Source of the DNA: Mesotaenium endlicherianum
Lineage: Eukaryota; Streptophyta; Zygnematophyceae; Zygnematales; Mesotaeniaceae
NCBI GenBank assembly: GCA_009602735.1
Contig: WELA01012094.1
Coordinates: 3,218 to 66,434 of the forward strand
Length of the DNA stretch: 63,217 nucleotides
Direction of reading: 5' to 3'
Part shown: one piece after another, positions 19,602-31,098 of the stretch
How the letters are laid out: each line of letters begins with the position of its first letter
Position numbering within the stretch: position 1 is the stretch's first letter
Made by a program: the position numbers and the translations under genes
Notes under the pieces: model-generated
What the model was told of the DNA's origin: nothing
Database searches by the model: none
What the model saw: only the letters and a program-made list of their open reading frames with translations

Positions 19602-20874
19602 CCTGAAGGACTGCAGCATGGGAAAGCGGGAGAAAACTTTTACAGACAGCACAAATACTGTACAGTTACTTATGTAGGCAGAGGGTGGAGGCCATGTAGA
19701 TGGGCAAGGCTGTGTTGCTCACATTGACTTTTAGGGAATTAATTAGGGTTGAGGAGGAGGTGAAGAAGGGGTGGGAGTGTGGCACAATTGTGCCCCCTAG
19801 GAGTAATATTTTTGTTATGAGCAACATTCTCTTGAAAAGGTTACTCAGAAGATGCTGGGAGGAGATGAAGGCAATTATGCAGCCGGTATGATAGGCAAGA
19901 GTGTGCTGAAGCCCTATAAATACGTAGTGTGTTTCTACAGACACATGGTCAGTCAAGTTCTTATGTATTGGAGGTTGGAAGAGTTTTTTCTGGTACGTCT
20001 CTTAGTGCAGATGTACCCAATTTACTGCAAGGTCATGATTCATGCTAATGTTTGTATTGCGCTTCATACAGCTCGATTTCTAGCAATATTGATTCATGTT
20101 ATCCTTTGACCAGGCGGTGTTTTCTTTCTATGCAAAATACGGCAAATGTTTTTGTGGGAGTTGGAACCATGGTGTTTGCAATTTGTTGGAGAGGTTTTTG
20201 TTTGATGCAAGTGAGTTTGCCGTAAGGCGCAGGTCAACAATATGATGATGTTTCATTTTCAGCCTGACATACTTCAGTCGTGTGTCCTGCAGCATGGCAC
20301 GCATCCAAGACAAATGCTGTAAGGAATGAGTGGTCCCTCACTCACTTGTTTCTCTTCACGTAAGCTATTTAATTATTGCACTTGCGCCTGAACCCAAGAC
20401 TTGTGTAGTAACCTGACGGAAATAGTAGTGGATATAAGAAATCTTTCTGCCTACTGCTACAGGTATCGAAGTCTGACTAGACATGGTTGTGGCACCCACA
20501 ACCAACGCTGCGAGGCAGGTGTCATGCGCGCAAGTTAATCATAGGCATCTGGAAGCTCTCCAAAATCATCAAGCCTGTTACACCTATAAGCACAGCATAT
20601 GCAAGTTGTTACTTATTATTCCCTTCGAGAAGTTCATGTCTGCCTACTGTTAAAATGACTATACGAAAGCCCCTAAACCTTCACTGACTTAGTCCAAAGA
20701 AGCACTGAAAAAATCTGCATCCATCTTGCCCCTCATTTGCTTGCACACCATCCACGAGATATAGACCAGTTCTGATGTCCCGATGAGGAAACAATTGGGC
20801 TGTCACTCCTCTTCTGCACTTTGAACCAGCCCGTGATGGTTGACTAAACATATCAGTCACCTACGAGAGCACAC
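19602..20874. other. Intergenic between two convergent host genes
   Basis: 3' flanks of the plus-strand kinase and the minus-strand EXORDIUM-like gene. No further gene or mobile element is recognised. Confidence 0.5.
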
Positions 20875-22065
20875 CTAATCACCACCTTGGAGAACACATG
20901 AAAAGTTCCTCCGATTGAAGTTGCGCTGCACCATGAATTTCATGCCCCCCTTCCCAACTAGGTTGTATGAGTCGTAGTTGGGGGGGTCCTGCCTAACAAT
21001 GCCATAGTCATACTCGCACAAGTCTGCATTCTCAATCTCTGAATTGGCCACCACCCAGCCAGGTCTGTCCTTGGGGCCATGGTAAGGGTTGGTTGCTATC
21101 TCCGTAAGCTCATGAGCTAGATGATCTACTACGGCGTCAGCCCCAAAATCGTTAATTCCCTTCCATATGATGCTCTCATACATGTAGCTGCAGGTCATAG
21201 GACACTGCTTCACAGGGTTTCCCACGAAAGAGTAAGCGATTTTGGTTCCGTGAATTGGGGCTGAGGTATGATAAGCACAGATGCCATTGGGATAGGCGCA
21301 GAAGTCTGTAACATAGACATCCTCACTAGTAAGAACAAAGTAAGCCCCATTTGTATCGGCAGGAAAATGACCCCGTGTTCCCGGTTCAATGGCGTTGGCA
21401 ACAATCTTCCGAATATCAACACGCCTCAAAGGGTTCAGTGGTGTGCCATACGGGGCTTTTGAGTATTTGTCACTAAGTGTCCCTCCTAATTTGACTATTG
21501 ACGAAACCCTCGTGCGTTTGCTGTCGAAGTAGAATCTAGAAGTCGTTGCCCACCAACCACGCACGGTTGCTTCTCCTTTAATGTAAGGGACACGCCTATC
21601 AAAGGAGGCTATGAAATTTTCTATGATGTGCTTCTGCTTTGCGGTCCATGTCCCATAGTAGATGAGGTACACGTTGATAGGTTCTGTAAAGACCCTCCCT
21701 CCATAATACTTAAGGTACGGATAGAGAGCCTCCGTCCAAGAGTTCTGGCCACTACCAGAGGCAGCTTTTGGGGCTGGAGCAGCTGCCAAACTCAGTAGCT
21801 CAGTTGCAGCAGCCTTTCCCCCGAGGTCAACTATGAACGAAGCAGCAAGAGCCAAATGGGCGCCTTTGCTATCTGCAGGAGATTTTATACGCAAATAACC
21901 TTCATCAGGATCGTTAAGTGTCGGATCACCTCCAGAGTTTTTGCTTTTCAACTCTAACACTGATATATTCATATTTCCGCCAGGAAGCTCAATCGTCTGC
22001 CCGAAGCTGTCGATGAAAACTTGCAGTAAGACGATAGCGAGAACTGACGCTCCTGCAAAACCCAT
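20875..22065 (-). CDS. EXORDIUM / PHI-1 family secreted protein
   Basis: Single-exon 396-residue ORF. Residues 1-23 (MGFAGASVLAIVLLQVFIDS...) form a signal peptide, so the product is secreted to the cell wall or apoplast. The body matches the phosphate-induced protein 1 (EXORDIUM) family: INVYLIYYGTWTAKQKHIIENFI (about residues 125-147, shown here in part), the WWATTSRFYFD segment, VYVTDFC, CAYHTS, and a C-terminal DHLAHELTEIATNPY stretch with an HELTE core. The order and length (~300-400 residues in the family) agree. Plant members are linked to brassinosteroid- and carbon-dependent growth. The molecular activity is not established. Residues ~95-110 are an Ala/Pro/Ser linker. The ATG used here is the only one that includes the signal peptide. 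Confidence 0.9.
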   Translation of the reverse strand: MGFAGASVLAIVLLQVFIDSFGQTIELPGGNMNISVLELKSKNSGGDPTLNDPDEGYLRIKSPADSKGAHLALAASFIVDLGGKAAATELLSLAAAPAPKAASGSGQNSWTEALYPYLKYYGGRVFTEPINVYLIYYGTWTAKQKHIIENFIASFDRRVPYIKGEATVRGWWATTSRFYFDSKRTRVSSIVKLGGTLSDKYSKAPYGTPLNPLRRVDIRKIVANAIEPGTRGHFPADTNGAYFVLTSEDVYVTDFCAYPNGICAYHTSAPIHGTKIAYSFVGNPVKQCPMTCSYMYESIIWKGINDFGADAVVDHLAHELTEIATNPYHGPKDRPGWVVANSEIENADLCEYDYGIVRQDPPNYDSYNLVGKGGMKFMVQRNFNRRNFSCVLQGGD

Positions 22066-22732
22066 ATCGTTCAGTAAATATTCTAACTATGTTCCTGTCT
22101 CAATACCTCTTAGTGCGTACCAGTAGCATCTGCTTCGGATTCCCCGTCCAACTGCTGCATGAGCTTCATGAGCAAAGAGGACACAATAGTCGTCTGGTAA
22201 GATCATTCGGAAACAACCAAATTCGTCATATACGAGGTACATGCTTCACAGTAAAGATCCCGGCCAGCCACAACGGTACCGAAGTCTGCTTCGTCTGGCC
22301 GTTTCTCTCTAATTTGCCATCATCCATCAGTTCCCAACTTGTGCATTCTTTGACCGCCTATTGACTGACTTTAAGCTGGCCGCCGATAGTTAGTAGCAGT
22401 CGGTGGGCACTTCAGGGCACTCCACACCACTCCACACACCGGACAGCGAGCTGTGCGCAGAAGGGCCAAGTGACGTGCCTATCCATGTTTGTGACCGGGC
22501 ACGTGTAAGTATTCCCCGCATGTGTGGTATGGCCATGGTCAACCCATGTCGGTGGACCTCGCAAGTTAATCGTCGACCGGGTTAATTGTTAAGGGTGGAC
22601 ATTGCACGTGTGTCGAAGGCTGGCTGAACTTGGTTCACTTTGCACCCATGTTGACTTGATCCGGCCAAAGCTAAGTCCTTGGTCCAGGTCAAGTGACCTC
22701 TTTCCCTGCCTAATGCCAGCAGTGCTCGGGGG
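22066..22732. other. Upstream region of the EXORDIUM-like gene, no gene seen
   Basis: Holds the putative promoter of the minus-strand EXORDIUM-like gene. Beyond ~22380 there is GC-rich repeat-like sequence leading into element A. No RNA gene or conserved ORF was found. Confidence 0.4.
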
Positions 22733-23597
22733 TGTCCCGACTGCTATCCACTTGACGGTGTCGCACGCGCAGCGCAAGTCACGGCCGCCCAGGTACGGAA
22801 AGTCAGCGTTGACTCACCGACCAAAGGACTGAGTAATCTCAGTCAGCGGTTATGTCAAAGACGTTATCACTGGCAAAGTGGTCACGACACGTCAAACCCC
22901 ACACCGAGGGATGGATGAGGATTTGGACGGAGTAGTCAGCCGAAAGGCCAGGGGTCTGGAACCAGCAATGAGCCAGCCCAACAAGTGCCAAGTAAGCGAC
23001 TGATCAATCGGCTATCTAAGCCAAGTACAGCAGGGATGTTGCAGAGGCGTTGTGTGCCACCTCGCCAAGACCCTCGAGTGACTAGCCACGGCTTGAGCGT
23101 TCATCTCAAACGCTGCCAGCCGCCAGCCACATAGGCGTGATTGCCAGCTGAAAGGCTAAGCAGTCACGCGCGACAATCACAAGGCGTGCATGCATGCTGA
23201 GTGACAACTTCTAAAGCTGTTTGAGGGCTGCTAGGTAAGGCCGGCATGCAAGCTAGGCGCTGTGACTAAGCACTGCCATTCTCGAGAGAGGATAATGAAT
23301 GGTGCCTGCGAAAGGCACGCGTTCTGCCTGAAGCTGTCTCATTCTTGCTTGCATCGTTGTCAAAGGAGAAGAAGGAGCGCAAAGAAGAAGGAGTTCCCAA
23401 GGCCACAGAAGAGCCGAGACGCCACGCTTCTGCCGACGCTCGAAGATTTCTTCTCAGTATATCATAGAAAGGTTAGACCTCAAGAGTTATTAAGAGGGGA
23501 TCTCGTTGGTAGATAGTAAAGAGCTGCAGAATAGAATCTGTTAGGAGATTAGCACAGATTCGGGACAAACACCACAAGCGTGCGAAAGTCACTTAAA

Positions 23598-23995
23598 ATG
23601 GTGAGTGCTGTGTTAGTTTCCAAGTTCTCAGAAGTCTCAATTGTCGAATTGCTGATAGCAAGACTAGTATTAACAAGTAAAGCTCTCAGTGAAGAACAGA
23701 GTGAGCCCAGCCAAGCAGTGAAGAGCTGTTAAGGCGCGGTGTTGAGCGAAGAGCTCAGACCAGGCCAGCATAGATGTGCAGTTTCAGAGTTTTGTAAGCT
23801 GTGATTTGGTGAAAGTTAAGCGAAGGCCTTGAAGGGCAATTTTCTCTGAATCTGGCATTGCCTGTTAAGTTGCTTAGACGTGATTTCTGCAAACTACAAA
23901 CTTGTTCGTTCTGCTAACCCTCAACTTGGGCGAAAGCCTGTGTGGAAGTAGGACGCTTTTGTTCTACTTCTGAGAACTTAGGTTGATTGGTTCAG
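23598..23995 (+). other. Candidate leader exon end and intron of gag, copy A
   Basis: ATG at 23598-23600 is followed at once by a GTGAGT donor. The acceptor is GGTTCAG at 23989-23995. Splicing would give ATG-GTG-AAC-AAG, in frame with gag. The same donor and acceptor occur in copy B (47149-47541). Copy A has TTG where B has its unspliced gag ATG, so splicing would supply the start. Confidence 0.45.
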
Positions 23996-25653
23996 GTGAA
24001 CAAGAATTCCCAAGGCAGCTGGGGAAGGCTGCCGGTGTTCAACCTGGAAGGGGACCCGGAGAAATCCAACCGTATATGCGGTGGAGGAGTGGAAGATTCT
24101 ACCAACTCGTGGAGCCTGCAGAAGGTTCAGACTCTAGCCAGAGTCCACGAGGAAGTGAGACGTTTGAGCCTACTGACAACCAGTGGAGTGAGCAACCGTC
24201 GAGAGACGAGTCTCGCCATATCTCCGCAAGCGATGGGAACCCGGATAATACACGAGCCTTTGCACCTGATTTGGGCGAAGAGCAAGACGTGTGGGGTAGA
24301 GTCAATGAGTCCTGGTCACCGTTCGAAATGGCCGGTGATGATCGGGATGAAAATCCTAAGTTCAAATTGTCTGCAAAGTGTTTTAGCGGACGAATCAGTG
24401 GAAACGGTCTCGCTTTTGAAGAGTTTGATGAGATCTATTGGGCAAAATTCTTTGAAAAGATTTGGAAGGATTCTTCTTATACGCAATCTGTTGCATTTAT
24501 AGGCTTGGTTCAGTACTTGGATAAGGATGCCTTGTTGCTATATCGCCAATTTCGGAAAGATGAGGATCTCACCCAGGAATGGGCATTTGGAGAGCAAAAA
24601 AGGGCTAGGGATTTGAAAATCCAGAAAGAGGCTGTGAGAGCCCGAATGTCTGCTTTATCTTCAGGAAGAGCAGTGCCAATTGCACCTGTTGAGAGCATAG
24701 ACTTAGCTGCACTAACACAAGAATCAACAGAGGCCATGAGACAACTCAATGAGGGCCAGCAAAGGGCTGCTACTTAGAATGATGATGCCGGCTCTGTCGC
24801 AGAGTTGCGAAAGGTGTGTGCAGAACTGTCTGAAAAGATTGCTAATGCTTAGGAACGAGTAACGCGCAAAGCTGCACCTTTTAATGGTCAGCACGGCGAT
24901 AGCGCCACGACAGAGGCAAGCCATGCTCAAGCCTTGGCTAGCTGTCGTAAGGATATGGAGGCTGGGGATGACCAGCTAGACTCCGAGCATTGCCTGCCTC
25001 GTTTCTTTAAGTTGCTTGAAGCACGATTCCCAAAGTATCGCAGTCTTAAGGTGCACTATTATGTGCATTTTGTCCATCAGAAGAACGAGACAGTCATGGA
25101 GGTTAAATCCAAATTGGTAGACCTCGCCAAAAAGGCAAAAACCTACGAGCCCAGAATAGTGGCTGACAAATTTCTGTTGTGCCTGGGTAGGGAAACAGAT
25201 CGTGAAGTCAGGCCACACCTGTCTGCAAAGTACGAGATTGAGTGGGACATTGACGAGGCGGCTGAAATAGCACGCAATGTCGAAGAAGGTAAAGTGTGGT
25301 ATAAGGAGGCTTCCAGGACGCTTATGGCTCCTGAGAGGAGGGAGGAATCCTCTCTGCCTAAGGCTAACAGTTCTAGTTTTCAGTTTAAGAAGAAGAGCGG
25401 GTCTTTCAATAAGTTTGCTAAGCACGCCAACAATGCTGAAACAGCAGAGGGCTGTTGGAATTGTGGGAAATCAGGACATCAGAAGAGAGATTGTCCGTAT
25501 CCGGATGCTAAGCAACTATCTGTTAGCAAGGCGCAGATATGCGCACATTGCAACAAAAAGGGATACTCTGAAGATGAGTGCTGGTCTAAGAACCCAAATC
25601 TAAAGCCGCCATGGGCAAATGCTGCCACAAAAGAGGCAGACGAGGAGAAATAG
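23996..25653 (+). pseudogene. gag: gag of copy A, two zinc knuckles
   Basis: Homologous to B's gag. The N-terminal third is out of frame after an early indel, and the frame then carries two private stops (TAG 24775-24777 and TAG near 24850) absent from B. The capsid-like part includes RFFKLLEARFP, KVHYYVHFVHQKNETVMEV and LCLGRETDREVRPHL. Two CCHC knuckles follow: CWNCGKSGHQKRDC and CAHCNKKGYSEDEC (His conserved, second knuckle GY instead of GH). It ends at TAG 25651-25653, which is conserved in B and in frame with the downstream protease ORF. Role: particle assembly and RNA packaging. Not functional as it stands. Confidence 0.8.
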
Positions 25654-25704
25654 AAAGAAAAGGGTGGCTCTGGTAACCGCAAGAGTAACCAGAAGTATGA
25701 CGCT

Positions 25705-28110
25705 ATGAGTGCAGAAATCGCTGAGTTGAAAGCTCAGTTTGCGAAACTAAATGCGCCTCATGTCTACTGTGATGCAGATGTTGCAGAAAAGACTGGCTGC
25801 AAAGGCGAGAAATTGATGCCTGAAAAGGCTGTGGGTGCAACGGCTGCCGAGCGAGCAGATCACGACCGTCTGGTGCCAAGGAATGCTGGGAAGCTTCCTC
25901 ATACTTTCCGAATCACTCTGGATGAAAATGAGATCTCGCAGCTGCAACAAATCAGGCCTGGGACGCGTAAGACATTTAGTTTTTCGCTGGAGACGCTGAA
26001 AGCCCTAGTGGAACACCGGATCCAGCATGCTCCTTCCCTTTCTCTCGCTGATTTGCATATCACGTACCCGTTCACGATTGAAGAAGCCGGAAATCAGCTG
26101 GATATAATTGAGGAGGGTGTGAACAGCGCCTCGTAGTCTACCAATTTGAGCACCGTGAGAGTGCAGAATAGGGATGGTGCACTAATATTTAACAACTCGG
26201 CAGCCCCCAACATTCTGTTGGATACGGGCGCACAGCCAGTCATCCTGGGAAAGCGAGCTGTGAAAGCTCTAGGATTGACAGCAAAGGACGTGAAAGAGAG
26301 TCCTTTCCAGCTGAGAATTGCCTCCGGGCAAGTCTTAAAGTCTTGTGGGATTACCCGCAAGCCTGTGGAAATCACAGTATATTCAAGGAAACCTGAAGAG
26401 GCGTCACTACTCATGGAGTGCACAGTGACGGAGGCAAAGAACTATGATGTTCTCTTGGGAACAGAAGCGCTGATTCCCTTGGGTATGGTCATTGATCTGC
26501 GAAAGCGGAGGGTGACTAAGCAGTCAACAGATCAACAGCCGGCAGGAAAAAATCTTGTGAAGAAAGTTTGCACAGGAGAAGCAAACTACGGGCTGCTAGA
26601 CTGCTGCGCTAATGACAGGTCCCCAAAATCCTACGACAACATCATGAAGCGCAAAGAGGAAAGATATACGAGCATCAACATGCCAACACCCTTGGTATGG
26701 CAACTTCGGATTATGGAGCAATTGGAAATCGTGAGTAACAGGGGCAGCGGCCCGCAAGAGCTGCTGCCAGTACCCTACCCAGTTACCTCTGCTGCAAAGC
26801 TGATGCCTGGAGTCGAGCCGCTGCCGCAAGGCATTGTCAGGATGGAAGATCCTTTTCGTAAAAAGGGAGTAGTGGTGTTGGAATTGTTCGCCGGACTTGG
26901 GTCTGGGACCATAACATTGATCCAGCGAGGAATACGAGTGGCCAAAAGCCTGTATGTGGACAATGATAACCACGTTTTTCTAGCATTCAGAGAAGTCATG
27001 AGTCAGATGCAGCAAATGCATCACTTTAAGGGGTTGGTGCCCGCATACACCACTAGCATTCAGAGAAGTCATGACTTAGATACAGCAAATGCATCACTTT
27101 AAGGGGTTGGTGCCCGCATACACCAATGTTGTGCTCATCACTGGAGGCAACATTATTAGTGTGAAGCCTGAAGACCTGTATGGCTACAGGATTGACTGGA
27201 CTTTTGCTGGATTCCTTGTCAACGATTTTCTTAAGCTGGGAACAGGAGGGGATTTAGTGATTCACGAGCAGAACACTGGGGATGGATGGTGAAAATCATC
27301 ATCATGCTGCGGGAACGTCAGCACTATCACCCACCAGTGTTTGTGATTGAGAACGTGCATACAGGAATGGATCACAAGCAGATGAAGCCGAGAGAGCCAT
27401 GGCTGATTTTCGACTCCACCTTAGGTCATCATGTGCTAATCAACGACGCCAAGCACGGAGGATTATCCCATATAGCCAGAACATTTATGACCATCGGCAT
27501 GTCTATTGAGGTCCTCAGAGAGATGGAGGACCTTACACGGCGATCATCGATGGCATTGACAGTGGAAGAGGCGCTGGCGGTACGTACCAAGCCAGTGACC
27601 AAGAGGGATTCCTATCCACAGTGCGTCATCAACAAACCAGGTCAGCCAAGAGTGATACTGCCTACCTTCACAGCGTATCCAAGATCCCGAGCCTTCATAG
27701 GAGGTGGACCAGAAATGGTCAAAGACATGCATGAAAGAGATGCCGTTTGGAGAGAGCCTACTGCAGGGGGGAAGGGAAATTGCCTTAGAAGACCCGAGAC
27801 CATAGCTCGGCAGATAGTCAGTGCTCTAGGGTTAGATGAAGCTGCAAAGATTTTCGGCAATATGATTGGACAGCACTCTATGACTTGGCTGGTGGAGACA
27901 ATCATGACGTGGCAGCAGTTGACCTTTACCAACAAGCCTATGCCGAGGCCAAGACCAGTGACAATTGGGGTCCATGTGGTGCCAACATCTGATCAGAGGG
28001 CTATCAAGACGGCACATCAGCAACAAAAAGAATACGGTGTGCAAAGAGACGCAGGGGAAGCTGCCAGAGACAGAGCATTCAGGGAAGCTGGGGTAGCTGA
28101 ACTGATGAGA
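25705..28110 (+). pseudogene. Protease and C5 cytosine methyltransferase of copy A (broken)
   Basis: Same frame as gag past the TAG. Protease: NILLDTGAQPVILGKRAV with an intact DTGA, interrupted upstream by a private TAG at 26134. Methyltransferase: motif I VLELFAGLGSGTITL and the acidic YVDND follow, then a 73-bp tandem duplication (26980-27125). The PCQ motif IV is lost by a one-base deletion: the frame reads FAGFLVNDFLKLG instead of FAGFPCQPFSQAG. Motif VI VFVIENVHTGM, motif VIII HVLINDAKHGGLSHIAR, PTFTAYPRSRAF and the motif IX/X end FGNMIGQHSMTWLVETIM survive in the frame from 27286. As written, no active enzyme can be made. It is useful mainly as a diverged comparison for copy B. Confidence 0.88.
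26980..27125 (+). repeat. 73-bp tandem duplication in the methyltransferase of copy A
   Basis: CTAGCATTCAGAGAAGTCATG...CCCGCATACACC occurs twice back to back (26980-27052 and 27053-27125) with two or three differences. Copy B has a single version. It lies between motifs I and IV and breaks the frame. Confidence 0.9.
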
Positions 28111-30071
28111 TGCCAGATCTGTTGGACCGGATCGATAACCAGACCGCTAAATTACAAGCACCCCTGGAAAGAGAGGATACACCCATGGGGGACCAGATGT
28201 CTGAGCAGACGACGCCGCTGCCAAGTGCAGAAGACGGTACGCCAAGACACCCCGCCATCTGTGAGAAACGCCACTCACAGTCAGATATTTGGAAGATCAC
28301 CTTCTGGAGCCGCGACATCAAGGCGTGAGGAGACTCCAGAAGATGCCAAATCAGGTATGATACCAACCTCAGCCCAAGAGCAGCTGGGCGTGGAGACTAC
28401 TGGCAGGAATGCTCAAGTAGCTAGGAAGCTAACCAAAAGTGTCTATCGTCTTCACCAGAGCAAGCGCCGTTACAAGACATGTCAGAGGAGTCTGAGAAGA
28501 AGACTCCTGAGCCAACGCTTGAAGACTTTGAATACTATCTAAACCAAGCATCAGTGCAAGAACGCCAGTGCAATATTGGTGAACGAGCTGAAGAGAGTAG
28601 CCAAAATTCAGGAGATTCTGGAGGGTTTGCAAAGACTTTATGCCTCGAAGTGATATTCAAAGAACGCAAGGAGGAGTCGGACAAGCAGTTGTCCACAACA
28701 CCTTCTTTGATGAGCCCAGAGCCGCAGGCTAACGGGCAATAGCAGGGTTCAGCCAGTCAGACAGCTGAATCCATTGCAAGGCAGATCATGGAGCAGCTGC
28801 TGGAAGCAGACGCTCGACGGCACGAGGAAGAGGAAGTGGCTAAAGCGGCAAGCACTCTGCAATTAGCCATCGTCAACTTGGCAAAGCTCAACACAGATAA
28901 CGATGGAGAGCCACCACCACCGGGAGTGGAGAAGTCATTTGAAGATGAGGCAGAGATGCCAGATCTTCCAGGGTTTTGACCTGCCGTCAGTCACCAATGA
29001 AGAGGAGATTCGGGAAGAAATTCCACGTCTCCCTACCCCAGAGCTGGACCTGTTGGAGCTACAAGAGCTCAAAACGGATGACTGGTTGGCCGACCACTTG
29101 ATAATGGAGGGGCCCAGCTCGGCAGATCTATACAACGATCTGAGGTCGCCTACATCCAGCACTCCAACCGCCAGTTTTCCAGCACCACAAGCTACCCCAC
29201 ATCAACTACAACAGTCGCAGGATGTGGCTGCTTGCACCGCTAAGGTGGAACCAACACAAGGTTATCCTCACGGTCGCGCAAGCAGACCAAGAAAGGTGGC
29301 CCGGGAAGGGAATGCACCTTTCAGGCGGATGCTGATGCGTTATCTCAAGTATGGGGGAACAGCTTAAAGAGACGGAATTTCGAAAGGAACCATGGCTCCT
29401 CCTCCGCAACCTATCCTGGAGATTTTGAAGAGAGAGGCAGAGGATGGCTTGATTCGCAAAGCCATGGCATTGGGAATTCACATTCCCACGGTGCGCCCTT
29501 CATCCACTGGAACATGAGAAAAGGATAGTTCAGCTCCTAAGACACATGCAGTTTTTGAAAGGGAATTGGTAGAGCTGAGAAGTACCATAAGCCGCTTGAC
29601 AGCAGAGAATGATGTATACGCACAACTAGCTGCGGCTTAAAGTCCGCAGACTTTGACACAAGCATGGACGATTATGCCACCAGCCAGGGAGGAGTTTGGC
29701 ACAACCGTTGTGCGCATTGCTGCCATTGAGCGCGAGTGGGGTTGGACAATCGACCCCAGAGCAGATCCAACAAGGTGGCCTTTGACGAATCCGCCCCCAC
29801 CACGTGAAGAGGGTGAAACGAGGACCAGCTGGACTACAGCAGATGAAGAAAGGTTCTTGAGGCAGCCCATCCGGAGGCGTCTGACATACTCCACTCAACA
29901 GGAGAGGCGACTATCCATTGGAAAAGGTAAAAGGCATGAAAAGTAGGCCGCCGAACCTAAGTCAGCGGAGAAGCAACCTGCGAAGCCTGCCACTCCACCG
30001 CCTAACAATCAGGCAGAAGAGCCTGGAGGTCTGGATAGGGCAAATAGCCCCCACCTGAACCTAAAGAGTAG
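28111..30071 (+). pseudogene. Acidic linker region of copy A between methyltransferase and RT
   Basis: Decayed counterpart of B 51.6-53.46 kb. Conserved islands include PTPELDLLELQELKTDDW (29032-29085; B has PTPELDLLDLQELRTDDW), DLRSPTSSTPTASFP, the basic ASRPRKVAREGNA and REWGWTIDPRADP. Several private stops and frameshifts. It ends at TAG 30069-30071, shared with B. No known domain is recognised. The conservation of short islands in otherwise diverged copies suggests function in the polyprotein. Confidence 0.6.
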
Positions 30072-30077
30072 CAATTA
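30069..30077 (+). other. UAG-CAA-UUA readthrough signal, copy A
   Basis: TAG CAA TTA separates the linker from the RT frame. It fits the type-I readthrough consensus UAG CAR YYA exactly and is identical in copy B (53456-53464). Confidence 0.6.
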
Positions 30078-30372
30078 CTGGATGCCTGTGTTGGGGAAAA
30101 GCAGTCGGAAACTGAGATTTTCACCATTGAAAATATGGTCTCAGCCCAACAGAGAGCACAAGTAGAAAGGCTGCTGAAGAAGCACCGCAAGGTGTTTGCT
30201 TTCACCAAGGAGGAGATTGGTAGATCCACTGCGAGTGTGTGAGAGATCACACTAATTAATGATAACCCTGTCAGACTTGGACCACATAAGCTCAGTCAGA
30301 CCGAATGGAACACTGCAAAGTGCTGGATGATCAAGAAGCAATGGTAACTTGCGATAAGTGTAGTGCCCGTTG
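30072..30372 (+). pseudogene. RT start fused by deletion to PHD-finger fragment, copy A
   Basis: Residues matching the N-terminus of B's RT (VSAQQRAQVERLLKKHRKVFAF; VRLGPHKLSQTEWN) run to about 30310. Here the sequence jumps to the PHD-finger region (AAAGTGCTGGATGATCAAGAAGCAATGGTAACTTGCGATAAG). A private TGA lies at 30241. The deletion removes about 2.7 kb by comparison with B: all of RT's catalytic part, RNase H and integrase. The finger is then cut at 30372 by the nested LTR element and continues at 35047. Confidence 0.8.
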
Positions 30373-31084
30373 TGTAAGGTTATCAAAGTATAGTTTGTAT
30401 CTTTCTAGCATTTTATATGCATAGAGTGTGATTTTAGAAGAACTTTGGCCTTTATTTCAAGTCATTTGGACAAGTATTGAGATAGTTATGAATTTTGGAC
30501 GTTTTTAGTGAGTTTTTAATGTCACAGATTCTATTTAGTGACAAGGACAGGTCCAGTGACGAAAATTTCGGTTGGAGTCCAGGAAGTAGGACATTGAAAC
30601 ATGAGGGTTCCAGAAAGTACGTACAATTACGTAGAGTGCCAACGTGATCGTGGAATTTCTAGAAACTCCGTGAGGAGTTAGTGGATTGTGTAGTAGAATA
30701 TTCTAGAGTGTGATTGTGTGCGTGTGAGTGCGCTCGCTTGTCCAACTAGGCAAGGTCGCCTACATGGAAGGAGCCATAGGAGAAGGTTCTGGAGGTACTT
30801 TGCTAGAGAGGACACTTAAGGTTAAAGGATAAATGGGAAGCACAAGGAAGTGGAGGGAGCTTAGTCTAGTCTAAGCTTCTTATCTTGTACACGACTTTTC
30901 TTAATAATGTGAGTTCTTTTCCACGCCTCCATCATGTAGCCCTCTAACCCTTGCAAGGGTGGCACACCACCAGGCCACTCCACCTTGTGTATGCAACTAG
31001 AAAAGGTCCTCGTGCACGCTTCCACTTGCGGGTGAGGGTGCGTGAGTGTGTGTGGGCGCACTCCCCGCACCCTTCCCCCTTTCA
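30373..31084 (+). repeat. 5' LTR of the nested element
   Basis: TGTAAGGTTATC...CCCCCTTTCA, 712 bp, nearly identical to 34335-35046. Termini resemble those of the K-family LTR (TGTAAGG...CCCCTTTCA), which suggests relatedness. Confidence 0.9.
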
Positions 31085-31086
31085 CA

Positions 31087-31098
31087 TGGTGTCGGAGC
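31087..31098 (+). other. Primer binding site of the nested element
   Basis: TGGTGTCGGAGC, two mismatches from the initiator-Met PBS TGGTATCAGAGC, two bases after the LTR. Confidence 0.7.
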
